Assembly (NCBI GenBank): GCA_016288775.1 | Contig: JAEELG010000087.1 | Location: forward strand, 1 to 53,940 | DNA: 53,940 bases | Direction of reading: 5' to 3' | Source: Bacteroidales bacterium | Lineage (GTDB): Bacteria > Bacteroidota > Bacteroidia > Bacteroidales > UBA932 | Shown here: positions 24,290 to 32,288 of the stretch, one piece after another | How the letters are laid out: the number at the start of each line of letters is the position of its first letter | Numbering within the stretch: position 1 is the first letter of the stretch | Program-made: the position numbers and the translations under genes | The notes under the pieces: generated by a model | The model's database searches: none | Seen by the model: the letters and a program-made list of their open reading frames with translations, nothing else | What the model was told of the DNA's origin: nothing

Positions 24290-26452
24290 TCAAATGTTTT
24301 TTGTCATTGTCAGGTAATTCTTACCGTCTTTTCTCTCATACTGCACGCTGTCCATTATCCTGCGCACAAGGTGAATGCCCAGGCCGCCGATCGGACGGTC
24401 TTCGGCGCTGGCCGTCACATCCGGGTCGGGAGCCGCGGTGGGATCGAAAGGCTTGCCGCTGTCGGACAGGATGAACGACAAGCGGTCGGAGGTCATCACA
24501 GCCTTAAGCTCCACGCTCCCCTCGGTCCCTTCGGGGTATGCATACATCATAACGTTGGTCACCGCCTCCTCGATGGCAAGATGTATGCCCATGGCAACGT
24601 CGTTGTCGATTTTCTTCTCGGCAACGACGGCCTCCACGAACTCGGCCATCCTGGGGATCTGCCGTACGTCGTTGAGGAGTTCAATACTGCGTTCCTTCAT
24701 TTCTGAGTGGGTCTGGTTCAAATAATGGACGAATAGCATCGTGAGGTCGTCGCTCTGCTCCGCCTCGCCCACAAACCCGGCGACCGCCTTCTTCACGGCT
24801 TCAAGATGCCCCTGGGCGCTCCTGCGCTGACGGAGCACCGCATCAGTCCTCTCCTCGCCGAACTGCTCATGATTGATATTCTCCGCTTCGGTGAGCCCGT
24901 CGGTATAGAGGAATATGGCATCGTCGTACTTCAGCACGGTTTCCTGCTCCTTATACTCGAACCCCGGCATTATACCAAGCGGCAGATTGGGCTCTACCGG
25001 AAGGGTCCGGATGGCATCGGTCAGTATACGGGGGGGATTGTGTCCTGCGTTGCAGTAGAGCAGATTGCCGTCGACCAGATTCAGCACGCCGCAGAAGAGA
25101 GTGACGAACATGCTGCTCTCGTTCATGGCGGAAAGACTGTCGTTCATTGCGGTCACAATGCGGCCGGGGCTGCAGGTAGAAGACGACAGATTACGGAACG
25201 ACGTACGCGTGACCGCCATCACGAGCGCCGCGGGAATGCCTTTTCCGCTCACGTCACCCACGCAGAAGAAGAGCTTCTCGTCGCGGATGAAGAAGTCGTA
25301 CAGGTCGCCGCCCACCTCCTTTGCGGGAACGATGGTGGCGGCCATGTCCAGGTCGTGCCGCTCAGGGAAAGCGGGAAAACTCTTGGGAACCATGGACATC
25401 TGTATGCCCGTGGCGATATGCAGCTCCCCTTCTATCCTCTGGCGCTTCTGGTCGAGGGCCTTGTACCGGGCCTCCCCTTTGAAGAAGGAACGGAGCATAA
25501 AGATAATCAGCAGCAGACCAAGGACCTGGAGCAGCATCACTATGGTTCCTATACTGCGCAGGTTGGCGTAGATATCGCTCTCGGGAATCACGATGGACAT
25601 CGACCAGCCGGTACGTTCCACAGGCGAGAAATAAACATAACTGGTTGCGCCCTTGTAATTGACAGCCATGTTCCCGGACCTTCCGGACATCAGGGCGTCG
25701 GTAAGGCCTGTCAAGCCGGTGGTATCGTCCATTTCCGACACGTACTCTCCGACCGTCTTCTTCATCACGAGCGACTCGGCGGGGCTTACCATGAGGCGGC
25801 CGCTGCGGCTCAGCATGATGCTGAAGGCCTGCGGATAGACCTTTACGTTGCCCACAAGTTCGGTGAGCCAGTCCAGTGAAATATCGGCGGTAAGGACGGC
25901 CGCAAGTTTGCCGTTATAGTCCCTGATAGGCATGGAATAAGTGGTCATGAGCATCTCGCCTCCACCCGTGTCCACATAAGGCTCCGACCAGTATCCGCCG
26001 CCGGTTTCGAGCGGCTTGACGAACCACTCCTGGGACGGATAATCGTATGACTCGGTAGCCAGGGACAGGGCCTGGAGTTCACCTTCGGGATTACGGAATA
26101 CGTACGGGGCCAGCAGAGGCCTGCGGGCATTATAGCCCGGGACAAGGGCGACGGTGGAGCCGACTACAACAGGGTTGTCTTCTACCAGCCGCCAGCAGAC
26201 GCGCTGCAGGCTGTCGGGATAATTCATGCACCATTGGGCGATCCAGACGCTGTTGCGCACGGCAGCCTCCGCCTGGTTTACCACGTCCATGATTCTGTTC
26301 CTGGTTGCGTCAAGCTGGCTCTCGGCACGCATGCCGGCCTCTTCCCGTATGCCTTTCTGGGAGAAATAAAACTGTACAAGCCCTGTCACCTCAAGGGTTG
26401 CCGCGGCTATGATGACCAGCAGCAAGGCTTTCAAACTACCCTTCTTGTTCAT
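24290..26452 (-). CDS. Membrane sensor: Cache + SpoIIE phosphatase + RsbW-like HATPase
   Basis: 720 residues. One membrane helix (about 8-30), a periplasmic dCache-like domain (about 40-295, with QEWFVKPLE and SEPYVDTGGGEMLMTTYS), and a second helix (about 301-325). A SpoIIE/PP2C phosphatase follows (about 340-580, VGGDLYDFF, GDVSGKGIPAALV, YTDGLTEAEN, QSDDLTMLF with metal-binding Asp). A C-terminal GHKL kinase domain (about 590-720) has N-box EEAVTNVMMYAY, DSGKPFDP and GGLGIHLVRRIMD. Phosphatase (RsbU role) and kinase (RsbW role) are therefore in one protein, reading an external small molecule and setting the phosphorylation of the STAS protein next door. The start overlaps the upstream kinase gene by 4 bases (ATGA). 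The ligand of the Cache domain is unknown; amino acids or carboxylates are common. Confidence 0.9.
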   Translation of the reverse strand: MNKKGSLKALLLVIIAAATLEVTGLVQFYFSQKGIREEAGMRAESQLDATRNRIMDVVNQAEAAVRNSVWIAQWCMNYPDSLQRVCWRLVEDNPVVVGSTVALVPGYNARRPLLAPYVFRNPEGELQALSLATESYDYPSQEWFVKPLETGGGYWSEPYVDTGGGEMLMTTYSMPIRDYNGKLAAVLTADISLDWLTELVGNVKVYPQAFSIMLSRSGRLMVSPAESLVMKKTVGEYVSEMDDTTGLTGLTDALMSGRSGNMAVNYKGATSYVYFSPVERTGWSMSIVIPESDIYANLRSIGTIVMLLQVLGLLLIIFMLRSFFKGEARYKALDQKRQRIEGELHIATGIQMSMVPKSFPAFPERHDLDMAATIVPAKEVGGDLYDFFIRDEKLFFCVGDVSGKGIPAALVMAVTRTSFRNLSSSTCSPGRIVTAMNDSLSAMNESSMFVTLFCGVLNLVDGNLLYCNAGHNPPRILTDAIRTLPVEPNLPLGIMPGFEYKEQETVLKYDDAIFLYTDGLTEAENINHEQFGEERTDAVLRQRRSAQGHLEAVKKAVAGFVGEAEQSDDLTMLFVHYLNQTHSEMKERSIELLNDVRQIPRMAEFVEAVVAEKKIDNDVAMGIHLAIEEAVTNVMMYAYPEGTEGSVELKAVMTSDRLSFILSDSGKPFDPTAAPDPDVTASAEDRPIGGLGIHLVRRIMDSVQYERKDGKNYLTMTKNI

Positions 26453-27279
26453 AGGATGGATTTAAGGACAGCGCGGAACTCCGGCATGGGGCGCTTGGTG
26501 TCGCGCTCGATGATAAGGGTCTTGAGACCTGCATACGGGCCTATCTCCTCCTCGATTTCCGCCAGGGGCCTGCCGGCACCGAAGTAAACCGGCGCGAACT
26601 CCTGCCAGAAACGGGTGGAGAGGGACTTGGGCATATGGAATGTCTCCATGATGAACGGCTCGTCGCTGAGGCAGCAGCACAGATAGACCATGCCGATGTC
26701 GAACAGATGATTGCCCCAGCAGAAGTCTCCGAGGTCGATGAAATAGCGTTTGTCGCCCACGAAAATGGCGTTGCTGTACTGAAGGTCGCCGTGAACCGCG
26801 GTGTCCTCGTCGGGGGTGTCGGCAATAAAGCGCCCGAGCTTGTCCTTCTCGGCAGGGGTGAAGAAAGGATTCGCTTCCAGCAGCCTCAGATAACGGTCCT
26901 TGACGTTCTCGAAGGCGTTTTGGTCTACATGGGTGGAATGCAGCTGGAGGCACATCTGCGCAAACTCGGAGGCGAAGAGCCCCACTTTCTCCGGCTCGTC
27001 GGCAGTGGCGCGGGAGTAGGATTTCTTGCCCACGATGCGCTTGAAGCGGATGCCGTAGCGGCCGTCTTCCGTAACCACGTACTCGCCCGGTTCAGGGGTG
27101 GGGATGCCCAGGTCGTAGACCTTGCGGGCAAGGATCATCTCGTCCAGCGGCTGCTGGATCTTGCCGGGGAAATAGAGTTTGAGCATTACCGAAGGGTCGC
27201 TCTTGTGGTCGTAGCTCTCTCCGTTGGCTCCGCCGCCGGAAAGCACGTAATCGTTGAGGGATATCTTAATCGCTTCCAT
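26449..27279 (-). CDS. APH-like small-molecule kinase (TIGR02172-type)
   Basis: 276 residues. A protein-kinase-like fold of the aminoglycoside phosphotransferase group: VMLKLYFP near the N-terminus holds the ATP-binding Lys, HGDLQYSN (His163, Asp165, Asn170) is the catalytic loop, and FIDLGDFCWG (Asp182) binds magnesium. The pattern around GGGANGESYDH and CLQLHSTHVD resembles the family first named from Fibrobacter succinogenes (TIGR02172), recognised from memory. Substrate unknown; antibiotic resistance is unlikely, since this group is housekeeping-like and lacks aminoglycoside-binding features. It overlaps the HD gene by 14 bases and the SpoIIE gene by 4, so the three are probably made together. 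Confidence 0.8.
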   Translation of the reverse strand: MEAIKISLNDYVLSGGGANGESYDHKSDPSVMLKLYFPGKIQQPLDEMILARKVYDLGIPTPEPGEYVVTEDGRYGIRFKRIVGKKSYSRATADEPEKVGLFASEFAQMCLQLHSTHVDQNAFENVKDRYLRLLEANPFFTPAEKDKLGRFIADTPDEDTAVHGDLQYSNAIFVGDKRYFIDLGDFCWGNHLFDIGMVYLCCCLSDEPFIMETFHMPKSLSTRFWQEFAPVYFGAGRPLAEIEEEIGPYAGLKTLIIERDTKRPMPEFRAVLKSIL

Positions 27280-27850
27280 TGAATACCTGGTCTATGAGTT
27301 GTTCGAATTCAGTAAATGCGGCCGTGCCCTCAAGCTCGCGCAGGGCGTCGGCAAGGCCGCGGTAGTGCCATTCGTGCTCGCTGCGCTCCTTCACGTGGAA
27401 AAGGCTCCAGAACGCATCGCCCTGCACTGCATAGTCGCGGGCGATGGCCCTCATGTTGGACAGCTTGTCGCCGAGGGCTACCATCTTGGCGTCGTGAGAG
27501 GCGCGGGAAAGGCGGTCGATTGCGGCCTGCTTGCGGGTATGCCAGCTGGCCTCTTCGCTCACGCCCTCTTCGAATTTGTCGCTTTCGTCGGCCACCAGCG
27601 CCGCCACGCGGTCTCCGAATTCGGCGCGCAGGTCTTCCACCGTCACGTCGGTGTCTTCGACGGTGTCGTGCAGGGCGGCTGCCGCCAGCAGCTCCTGGTC
27701 GGCGGTCATGGTGGACACGATGGCCATGGCCTCCATCGGGTGGACTATGTACGGAAAGCCCTTGCCGCGGCGTTCGGTGCCGGCGTGGGCACGGACGGCG
27801 AACACTATAGCGCGGTCAAGAAGTTCTGTATCGATCGGTTTGTTTGCCAT
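27266..27850 (-). CDS. HD-domain alarmone hydrolase (small SpoT/MESH1-like)
   Basis: 194 residues, close to the length of a lone hydrolase domain. Motifs of the RelA/SpoT hydrolase: FPYIVHPMEA (His37), ALHDTVEDT (His61-Asp62, Glu65-Asp66) and MVALGDKLSNM (Asp128, Asn132), which would bind one manganese ion and remove the 3' pyrophosphate of (p)ppGpp. The final motif reads GDKLSN, where classical SpoT has ADRLHN, a mild divergence. It follows a synthetase gene by 3 bases, so synthesis and hydrolysis are split between two small proteins. It could also serve as the antitoxin to that synthetase. Confidence 0.85.
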   Translation of the reverse strand: MANKPIDTELLDRAIVFAVRAHAGTERRGKGFPYIVHPMEAMAIVSTMTADQELLAAAALHDTVEDTDVTVEDLRAEFGDRVAALVADESDKFEEGVSEEASWHTRKQAAIDRLSRASHDAKMVALGDKLSNMRAIARDYAVQGDAFWSLFHVKERSEHEWHYRGLADALRELEGTAAFTEFEQLIDQVFNGSD

Positions 27851-27853
27851 ATG

Positions 27854-28936
27854 CTATTGATTCATGAAAGGAAGGTCCTTGCTCTGCTCTACCAGGTAAT
27901 CCGCCATGGCCTCGTTGACCTCGGAAGGCCCGTTGAGCTCGTCCAGCATCAGCTTGAGGCCCATGCGGCCGCCGCCGTTCTTAAGGATAAAAGCTGTGCA
28001 GAGATTCTGCGGGGCCACGCTGGAGGACAGGATGTCGAGATCCGTGAGTCCTATCTGGAAGCAGGCGATCTGGTAGGCTGCTTCGGAATACTCCTTCACC
28101 ATGGCGTCGATGTCGCCGAGGGTCTTGAAGCGCATGGCCTGGAACAGCGGGAGGAATTTCGAAAGGTCCACTTCCTGGATTTCAGCCTGGTTGATGGACG
28201 CGATACGGCGCATAAGGCGGTCGAAGGGACGTATGGAGAGATAGCTGCGGAAGGAATCGCCGTCGAGCTGCACCTCGGAGAGGTCTCCGGACGCCACGAG
28301 GTTCTGCACCTGGCGGCGATAGTCGGCGAGTTCCCTGCGGATGCGGCTGAATTCGTCGTCGACCAGCTCCAGCATGCCTGCGAGACGGCTGAGGTTGCGC
28401 AGGTACACCTTCGGGATCTCCACTCCGCTCTTGTAGCCGGTGTCGTGGTTCATGTTGGCCCAGGCATGCTGCAGGACCGTACGCATCTGCACCTCGAAGC
28501 GTATCTTGTTGAGCTCCGGATAGTCCGGATCGGAATACGCCGTCTCCGGAATGCTGCAGATGTAGTGCAGGGACAGATAGCCGAAACTGTCGGTCTCGTG
28601 CGCCTTGCGCTTGTCCACCGAATTCGCCCAGTCTATCACGAACAGGCGCTCCAGCACTGAAGCCACCTTGTCCACGTCGTCGATGTAGAAGGTGATGACG
28701 CGAAGGCCCACCAGGTCGGTGATGTCGAATATGTCCTTGTATTTCCCGCCTTTGAGCGCAAGTTTTCCGGCAAGGGACGATTCCGTCTTCACCCTGTGCT
28801 CCAAGGCGGCCACTACCAGGCCGGCCTCGTCGAAGTATTCCTTCAGTTTGGCCGGAATCTCCTCCGCCATCTTCGTGTACACGGGCAGGAGGCTGCGGTA
28901 CTGCTCGAGCAGTTCTTCCGAATGCAGGTCCATCAT
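27854..28936 (-). CDS. RelA/SpoT-domain nucleotide pyrophosphokinase with novel C-terminal region
   Basis: About 360 residues from the ATGATG at 28936/28933, which overlaps the upstream stop; a further upstream in-frame ATG (29008) lies inside that gene and is unlikely. Residues 40-165 are a RelA/SpoT synthetase domain: EHRVKTESSLAGKL, DITDLVGLRVI (Asp74), GYLSLHY (with Leu where many have Arg), FEVQMRTVLQHAWA (Glu148, Gln150, Arg152, His157). Residues 165-360 are helical and I do not recognise them as TGS, ACT or ZFD, so this is a small synthetase with its own extension. Options: a (p)ppGpp synthetase, or a toxSAS-like enzyme that modifies ATP or tRNA, held in check by the adjacent HD hydrolase. 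Confidence 0.85.
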   Translation of the reverse strand: MMDLHSEELLEQYRSLLPVYTKMAEEIPAKLKEYFDEAGLVVAALEHRVKTESSLAGKLALKGGKYKDIFDITDLVGLRVITFYIDDVDKVASVLERLFVIDWANSVDKRKAHETDSFGYLSLHYICSIPETAYSDPDYPELNKIRFEVQMRTVLQHAWANMNHDTGYKSGVEIPKVYLRNLSRLAGMLELVDDEFSRIRRELADYRRQVQNLVASGDLSEVQLDGDSFRSYLSIRPFDRLMRRIASINQAEIQEVDLSKFLPLFQAMRFKTLGDIDAMVKEYSEAAYQIACFQIGLTDLDILSSSVAPQNLCTAFILKNGGGRMGLKLMLDELNGPSEVNEAMADYLVEQSKDLPFMNQ

Positions 28937-29691
28937 TTGAGTTTTCTTACGGGATGATTGAAGTAAATGTCCTTGTACGGCTCGTCGGCAAGGATGAAGT
29001 GCCACCACTCCTCGACGAGGGGATTGAAGCCATGGGCGAGCATGGCGTTACGCAGCAGCATGCGGTTGGCGAACTGCTCCGGAGTGATGCTCCTGCCGCA
29101 GGGGCTGGCGCTGTTGTCGCCCGTGTACTCTCCGGTTTCGGGATTGCCGCAGAAATCGGGATGGCTTTCAGGGCCGAACCAGTCGAACACGCCGCCCATG
29201 TCGAGATCCTTTCCCGTCACAATGTCTACGAGGGTCAGATCCACCACGGAGCCGCGGGAATGGCCGCTTTTGGCCGCAATGTATCCCTGGTCGAAAAGCA
29301 CGCTCTTGTCGAGGTCGGGATAGAAGCTGGGCTTCATCAGGGTGTCGGCCAGGTCTTCCGCCCAGCGGATGAAATGGTTCACGGCGCGCTGCGGACGGAA
29401 CGTGTCGTATATCTTGATCCTGTAGCCTTTGGCTATCAGTTCGTCGCTCACTTCCTTGAGGGCGGCAGCGGCTTCTTTGGTAAGCAAAGCCGTGGACTCC
29501 TCATACCCGTCGATACGGGCCCCTACGAAATTGTAGGTGCTGAAATAGCGGGGCTCGAGGATCACGTCAGGCACCGCGTCGGTCACGACGACGAATCCCT
29601 TTTCAAAAATCCTGTTCTGCTTATACTCTTCCGAGCACCCCAGCACAAGCAGGGTGCACAGCAAAAGGGCGAATTGGGCAATGCGTCTCAT
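28933..29691 (-). CDS. D-alanyl-D-alanine dipeptidase (VanX/DdpX family, M15D), lipoprotein
   Basis: 252 residues. Lipobox VLGC (Cys19). Zinc motif SGHSRGSVVDL (SxHxxGxxxD) and EEWWHF supply the two His, Asp and Glu of M15D peptidases; YDTFRPQRAV carries the conserved Arg. VanX and DdpX cleave D-Ala-D-Ala. Here there is no VanA/VanH or two-component pair, so this is dipeptide salvage or wall remodelling in the periplasm, not glycopeptide resistance. It follows a secreted Ntn hydrolase by 3 bases and precedes the alarmone synthetase by an overlap. Confidence 0.9.
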   Translation of the reverse strand: MRRIAQFALLLCTLLVLGCSEEYKQNRIFEKGFVVVTDAVPDVILEPRYFSTYNFVGARIDGYEESTALLTKEAAAALKEVSDELIAKGYRIKIYDTFRPQRAVNHFIRWAEDLADTLMKPSFYPDLDKSVLFDQGYIAAKSGHSRGSVVDLTLVDIVTGKDLDMGGVFDWFGPESHPDFCGNPETGEYTGDNSASPCGRSITPEQFANRMLLRNAMLAHGFNPLVEEWWHFILADEPYKDIYFNHPVRKLK

Positions 29692-29694
29692 ATC

Positions 29695-30825
29695 TTACAG
29701 TCTGAATCTTCTCTTGAATCTTGCAAAGCGGCGGTCGACGCCCTCGTTGTAGCGGTCGACGGCTGCCAGGTCCATGCCGGAACTCCTCAAGCGGGCGTCC
29801 ATCCTGCGGCCGAGCCTGAACTCGCGGCGCTCGAAGCGCTTCACCACCCGCTCCACGCGGCGCAGCATACGCGCATCCACCTTGCGCACCGCGGTAGAGT
29901 CGGAGTGCGTCCACAGGAACAGTTCCACCGCCACACGGTTGGCATCGGCAGGGCCCGACACCGCCTTGGGCATATGGTCTCCGGCCGCCACCCACACAGG
30001 GATGGCGTAGGCGCACGGAGGATAGCCGGCGGCACACCAGATAAGGCCGGAGGCGGGATTGTCGGACGCAGCAGGCCCTTCGATCACCGTGGAGCTCACG
30101 CTGCTGGTGCGTGGGATGTAGTCGTCCTCCTCCATCCATCCGCTGCGGCTCTCGCGCAGGGCGTCGATGCCGTCGCGCACGTGGGCACGGGCCACCGACA
30201 TGAAGAAGGGAGCGTCGAAGACGTGCCTCCCTTTGGTGAGGTCGGTCATTATCTGATAGCGTACGCGCCCGGCTCCGCGGTCGTCGCCCGACAGCGAGAA
30301 ATTGGTGCGGTACAGGAAGCCCTCCGGGCCGGAGTCGTAACGCTTGTAGTCGTAGTCGGACACTTCGAAGTAAGCCACCGTGCCCTCAGCGTCCATCACG
30401 CCAATGTTGGTGCTGAGGATGCGCGGCTGCGGCCTTTCGCGCACGAGCCGCTCGAAGTCGTCCACTGTGCGGCAACTGGCCAGCGCCTCCGCCATGAACT
30501 GCCCTTCCTGGGTGTCGTCGAAGCCCAGCTCATCGGGGCGTATGTTGTATGACATGTTGTTGATGATGGCGAAGCCCACCTCGTTGATGCCGGCGTACGC
30601 CTCGGTGCAGAGGGTGTCCTTGCAGGAGAAGATCGAGGTGTAGGCATAGGTGCCGCCGCTCACGTGTACCAGGCGGTTGTAGGGGTCGGAGGTGTCGCGC
30701 TGCTTCCACAGCATGGGCCGGCCGGAGCGCGAAGACCCTGAGGTCACGGCTGCGGTGGTGCAGGCCAGGGCGTCAGACGTCCACAGCAGACACACGGCAG
30801 CAAGGCAGATGAACAGTTTTTTCAT
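29695..30825 (-). CDS. Secreted Ntn-hydrolase, C45-like acyltransferase/peptidase
   Basis: 376 residues. The signal peptide is predicted to end just before Cys22 (SDALA|CTTAAVTSG), leaving an N-terminal Cys, the expected nucleophile of the Ntn-hydrolase fold. GRPMLWKQRDTSDPYNRL and YAGINEVGFAIINN resemble the C45 / acyl-CoA:6-APA acyltransferase-like group of Bacteroidota. These act on amide bonds, including N-acyl or gamma-glutamyl-type and bile-acid-like substrates. The C-terminal 70 residues are unusually basic (RRVERVVKRFERREF). It is second in the operon, 1 base after the symporter, suggesting it releases an amino acid the symporter carries. Confidence 0.75.
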   Translation of the reverse strand: MKKLFICLAAVCLLWTSDALACTTAAVTSGSSRSGRPMLWKQRDTSDPYNRLVHVSGGTYAYTSIFSCKDTLCTEAYAGINEVGFAIINNMSYNIRPDELGFDDTQEGQFMAEALASCRTVDDFERLVRERPQPRILSTNIGVMDAEGTVAYFEVSDYDYKRYDSGPEGFLYRTNFSLSGDDRGAGRVRYQIMTDLTKGRHVFDAPFFMSVARAHVRDGIDALRESRSGWMEEDDYIPRTSSVSSTVIEGPAASDNPASGLIWCAAGYPPCAYAIPVWVAAGDHMPKAVSGPADANRVAVELFLWTHSDSTAVRKVDARMLRRVERVVKRFERREFRLGRRMDARLRSSGMDLAAVDRYNEGVDRRFARFKRRFRL

Positions 30826-30826
30826 A

Positions 30827-32236
30827 TCATTTGTGCTTCAGCGAGCTTTCGTATTCCTTGAGGGCGCGCAGGGCGTGCGGGCAAAGCAGCAGGAGGGCTA
30901 TCACGTTGATCCATGCCATGAGGCCTACGCCAATGTCGCCCATCTTCCAAATAGTATCCGCCTCCTTGACGGCGCCGAACACCACGGTTCCCAGGATCAG
31001 GAAGCGGTAGATCCAGATGACCAGCTTCTCCGCCTTGCTCCCGCTCATTTTACCGGAGAACAGATAGTTGATGCTGGACTCACCGTAGAAGTAATAAGCC
31101 ATCACCGTGGTGAACGAGAAGAACAGCAGGGCGATGCTCACGAACGCGCTTCCGAAACCGGCGAGCACGCTGTCGATTCCTCCCTGGGTAAAACCCACGT
31201 AGTTGGCTCCGAGCTCGGGTGCGCTGGCGACCAGCATCTCTCCCGTCTTGGCGTCGAGAATGTTGTAGGTGCCCGAGCACAGGATCAGCAACGCAGTGGC
31301 GGTACACACCAGCAGGGTGTCCACGTATACCGAGAACGCCTGCGCGAGGCCCTGCTTGGCCGGATGCGACACAGACGCCGATGCCGACACGATAGCGCCT
31401 CCGCCCTGTCCCGCCTCGTTGGAGAAGATGCCCCTCTTCACGCCCATCATGATGGTGGAGCCCAGGATGCCTCCCGCCAGCGGATGGATGCCAAAGGCGT
31501 TGGTGACTATCATCTTGAATACGCCCGGCACCATCTCGATATGACCTCCGATCACAATGAACGTCACGATCAGATAGGCGAACGCCATAAACGGAGTGAC
31601 CACCGACGCCACCTTCGACACGCTCTTTATACCGCCTACGATGACCAGGCCCAGCAGGAACGCAAACCCGAGCCCGCAGGCAATAGGAGGCAGCTGGAAG
31701 GCGTTGACGCAAGCCGTGGACACACCGTTGGCCTGCACCGAAGGCAGCAGCATGCCGCACGCCACGAGCGTGATCACCGAGAACAGCACGGCCAGCCATT
31801 TGCATCCAAGACCCTTCTCGATATAGCTCGAAGGCCCTCCGCGGTATCCGTTCTTATGCTGGAATTTGAACTGCTGGGCGAGCGTGGCCTCCATGAAGGC
31901 GGTGCTGGCGCCGAAGAATGCGATAACCCACATCCAGAAGATGGCTCCAGGGCCGCCGAGGGCGATGGCGGTGGCCACGCCCACGATGTTGCCCGTCCCA
32001 ACGCGCCCCGACAGGGCCACGCAGAAAGCCTCGAACGAAGAGATGCCCTTCTTGCGGCCGTCTTCGTGGCGCTCGGCTGGGGCGAACAGCGCCCGCAGCA
32101 TGAGACCGAAGCGGCGCACCTGCACGAAGCCCGTGCGCGCACTGAAATACAGGCCCGCACACACGAGGAGCACCACCAGGGCAGGACTCCATATAACGTC
32201 GTTTACCAGCGATATTATTTTATCCAGAATGCCCAT
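30827..32236 (-). CDS. AGCS-family sodium:alanine/glycine symporter
   Basis: 469 residues with about ten to eleven hydrophobic segments. Family signatures: the N-terminal IWSPALVVLLVCAGLYFSAR, VGTGNIVGVATAIALGGPGAIFWMW (AGCS signature), GGIKSVSKVASVVTPFMA, and GVKRGIFSNEAGQGGGAI. It moves alanine or glycine, in some members D-alanine, inward with Na+. It is first of the nine-gene operon, with its -7 box only 5 bases from the ATG. Next to a D-Ala-D-Ala dipeptidase, D-alanine is a plausible substrate. Confidence 0.94.
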   Translation of the reverse strand: MGILDKIISLVNDVIWSPALVVLLVCAGLYFSARTGFVQVRRFGLMLRALFAPAERHEDGRKKGISSFEAFCVALSGRVGTGNIVGVATAIALGGPGAIFWMWVIAFFGASTAFMEATLAQQFKFQHKNGYRGGPSSYIEKGLGCKWLAVLFSVITLVACGMLLPSVQANGVSTACVNAFQLPPIACGLGFAFLLGLVIVGGIKSVSKVASVVTPFMAFAYLIVTFIVIGGHIEMVPGVFKMIVTNAFGIHPLAGGILGSTIMMGVKRGIFSNEAGQGGGAIVSASASVSHPAKQGLAQAFSVYVDTLLVCTATALLILCSGTYNILDAKTGEMLVASAPELGANYVGFTQGGIDSVLAGFGSAFVSIALLFFSFTTVMAYYFYGESSINYLFSGKMSGSKAEKLVIWIYRFLILGTVVFGAVKEADTIWKMGDIGVGLMAWINVIALLLLCPHALRALKEYESSLKHK

Positions 32237-32241
32237 TGGCT

Positions 32242-32249
32242 CAAATATA
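32242..32249 (-). promoter_or_regulatory. Predicted -7 box of the nine-gene operon
   Basis: The minus strand reads TATATTTG, 5 bases before the ATG at 32236, so the mRNA would be essentially leaderless. It is the only promoter box I find ahead of the nine genes 32236-23259. Confidence 0.6.
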
Positions 32250-32271
32250 ATGAAAGTTTAAGAAAAATTAG

Positions 32272-32279
32272 TATGTTTG
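32272..32279 (+). promoter_or_regulatory. Predicted -7 box, msrA fusion gene
   Basis: TATGTTTG matches TAnnTTTG, 9 bases before the ATG at 32289. It overlaps an in-frame TTG at 32277, which is therefore not the start. Confidence 0.55.
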
Positions 32280-32288
32280 CGCCAAATA

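Noticed and set aside
26449..27279. Aminoglycoside-resistance kinase
   Set aside because: The fold is shared, but sequence features fit the TIGR02172-like group and the gene is embedded in a regulatory operon.
28933..29691. Vancomycin-resistance gene cluster
   Set aside because: Only a VanX-like dipeptidase is present; no D-Ala-D-Lac ligase, dehydrogenase or VanRS pair.
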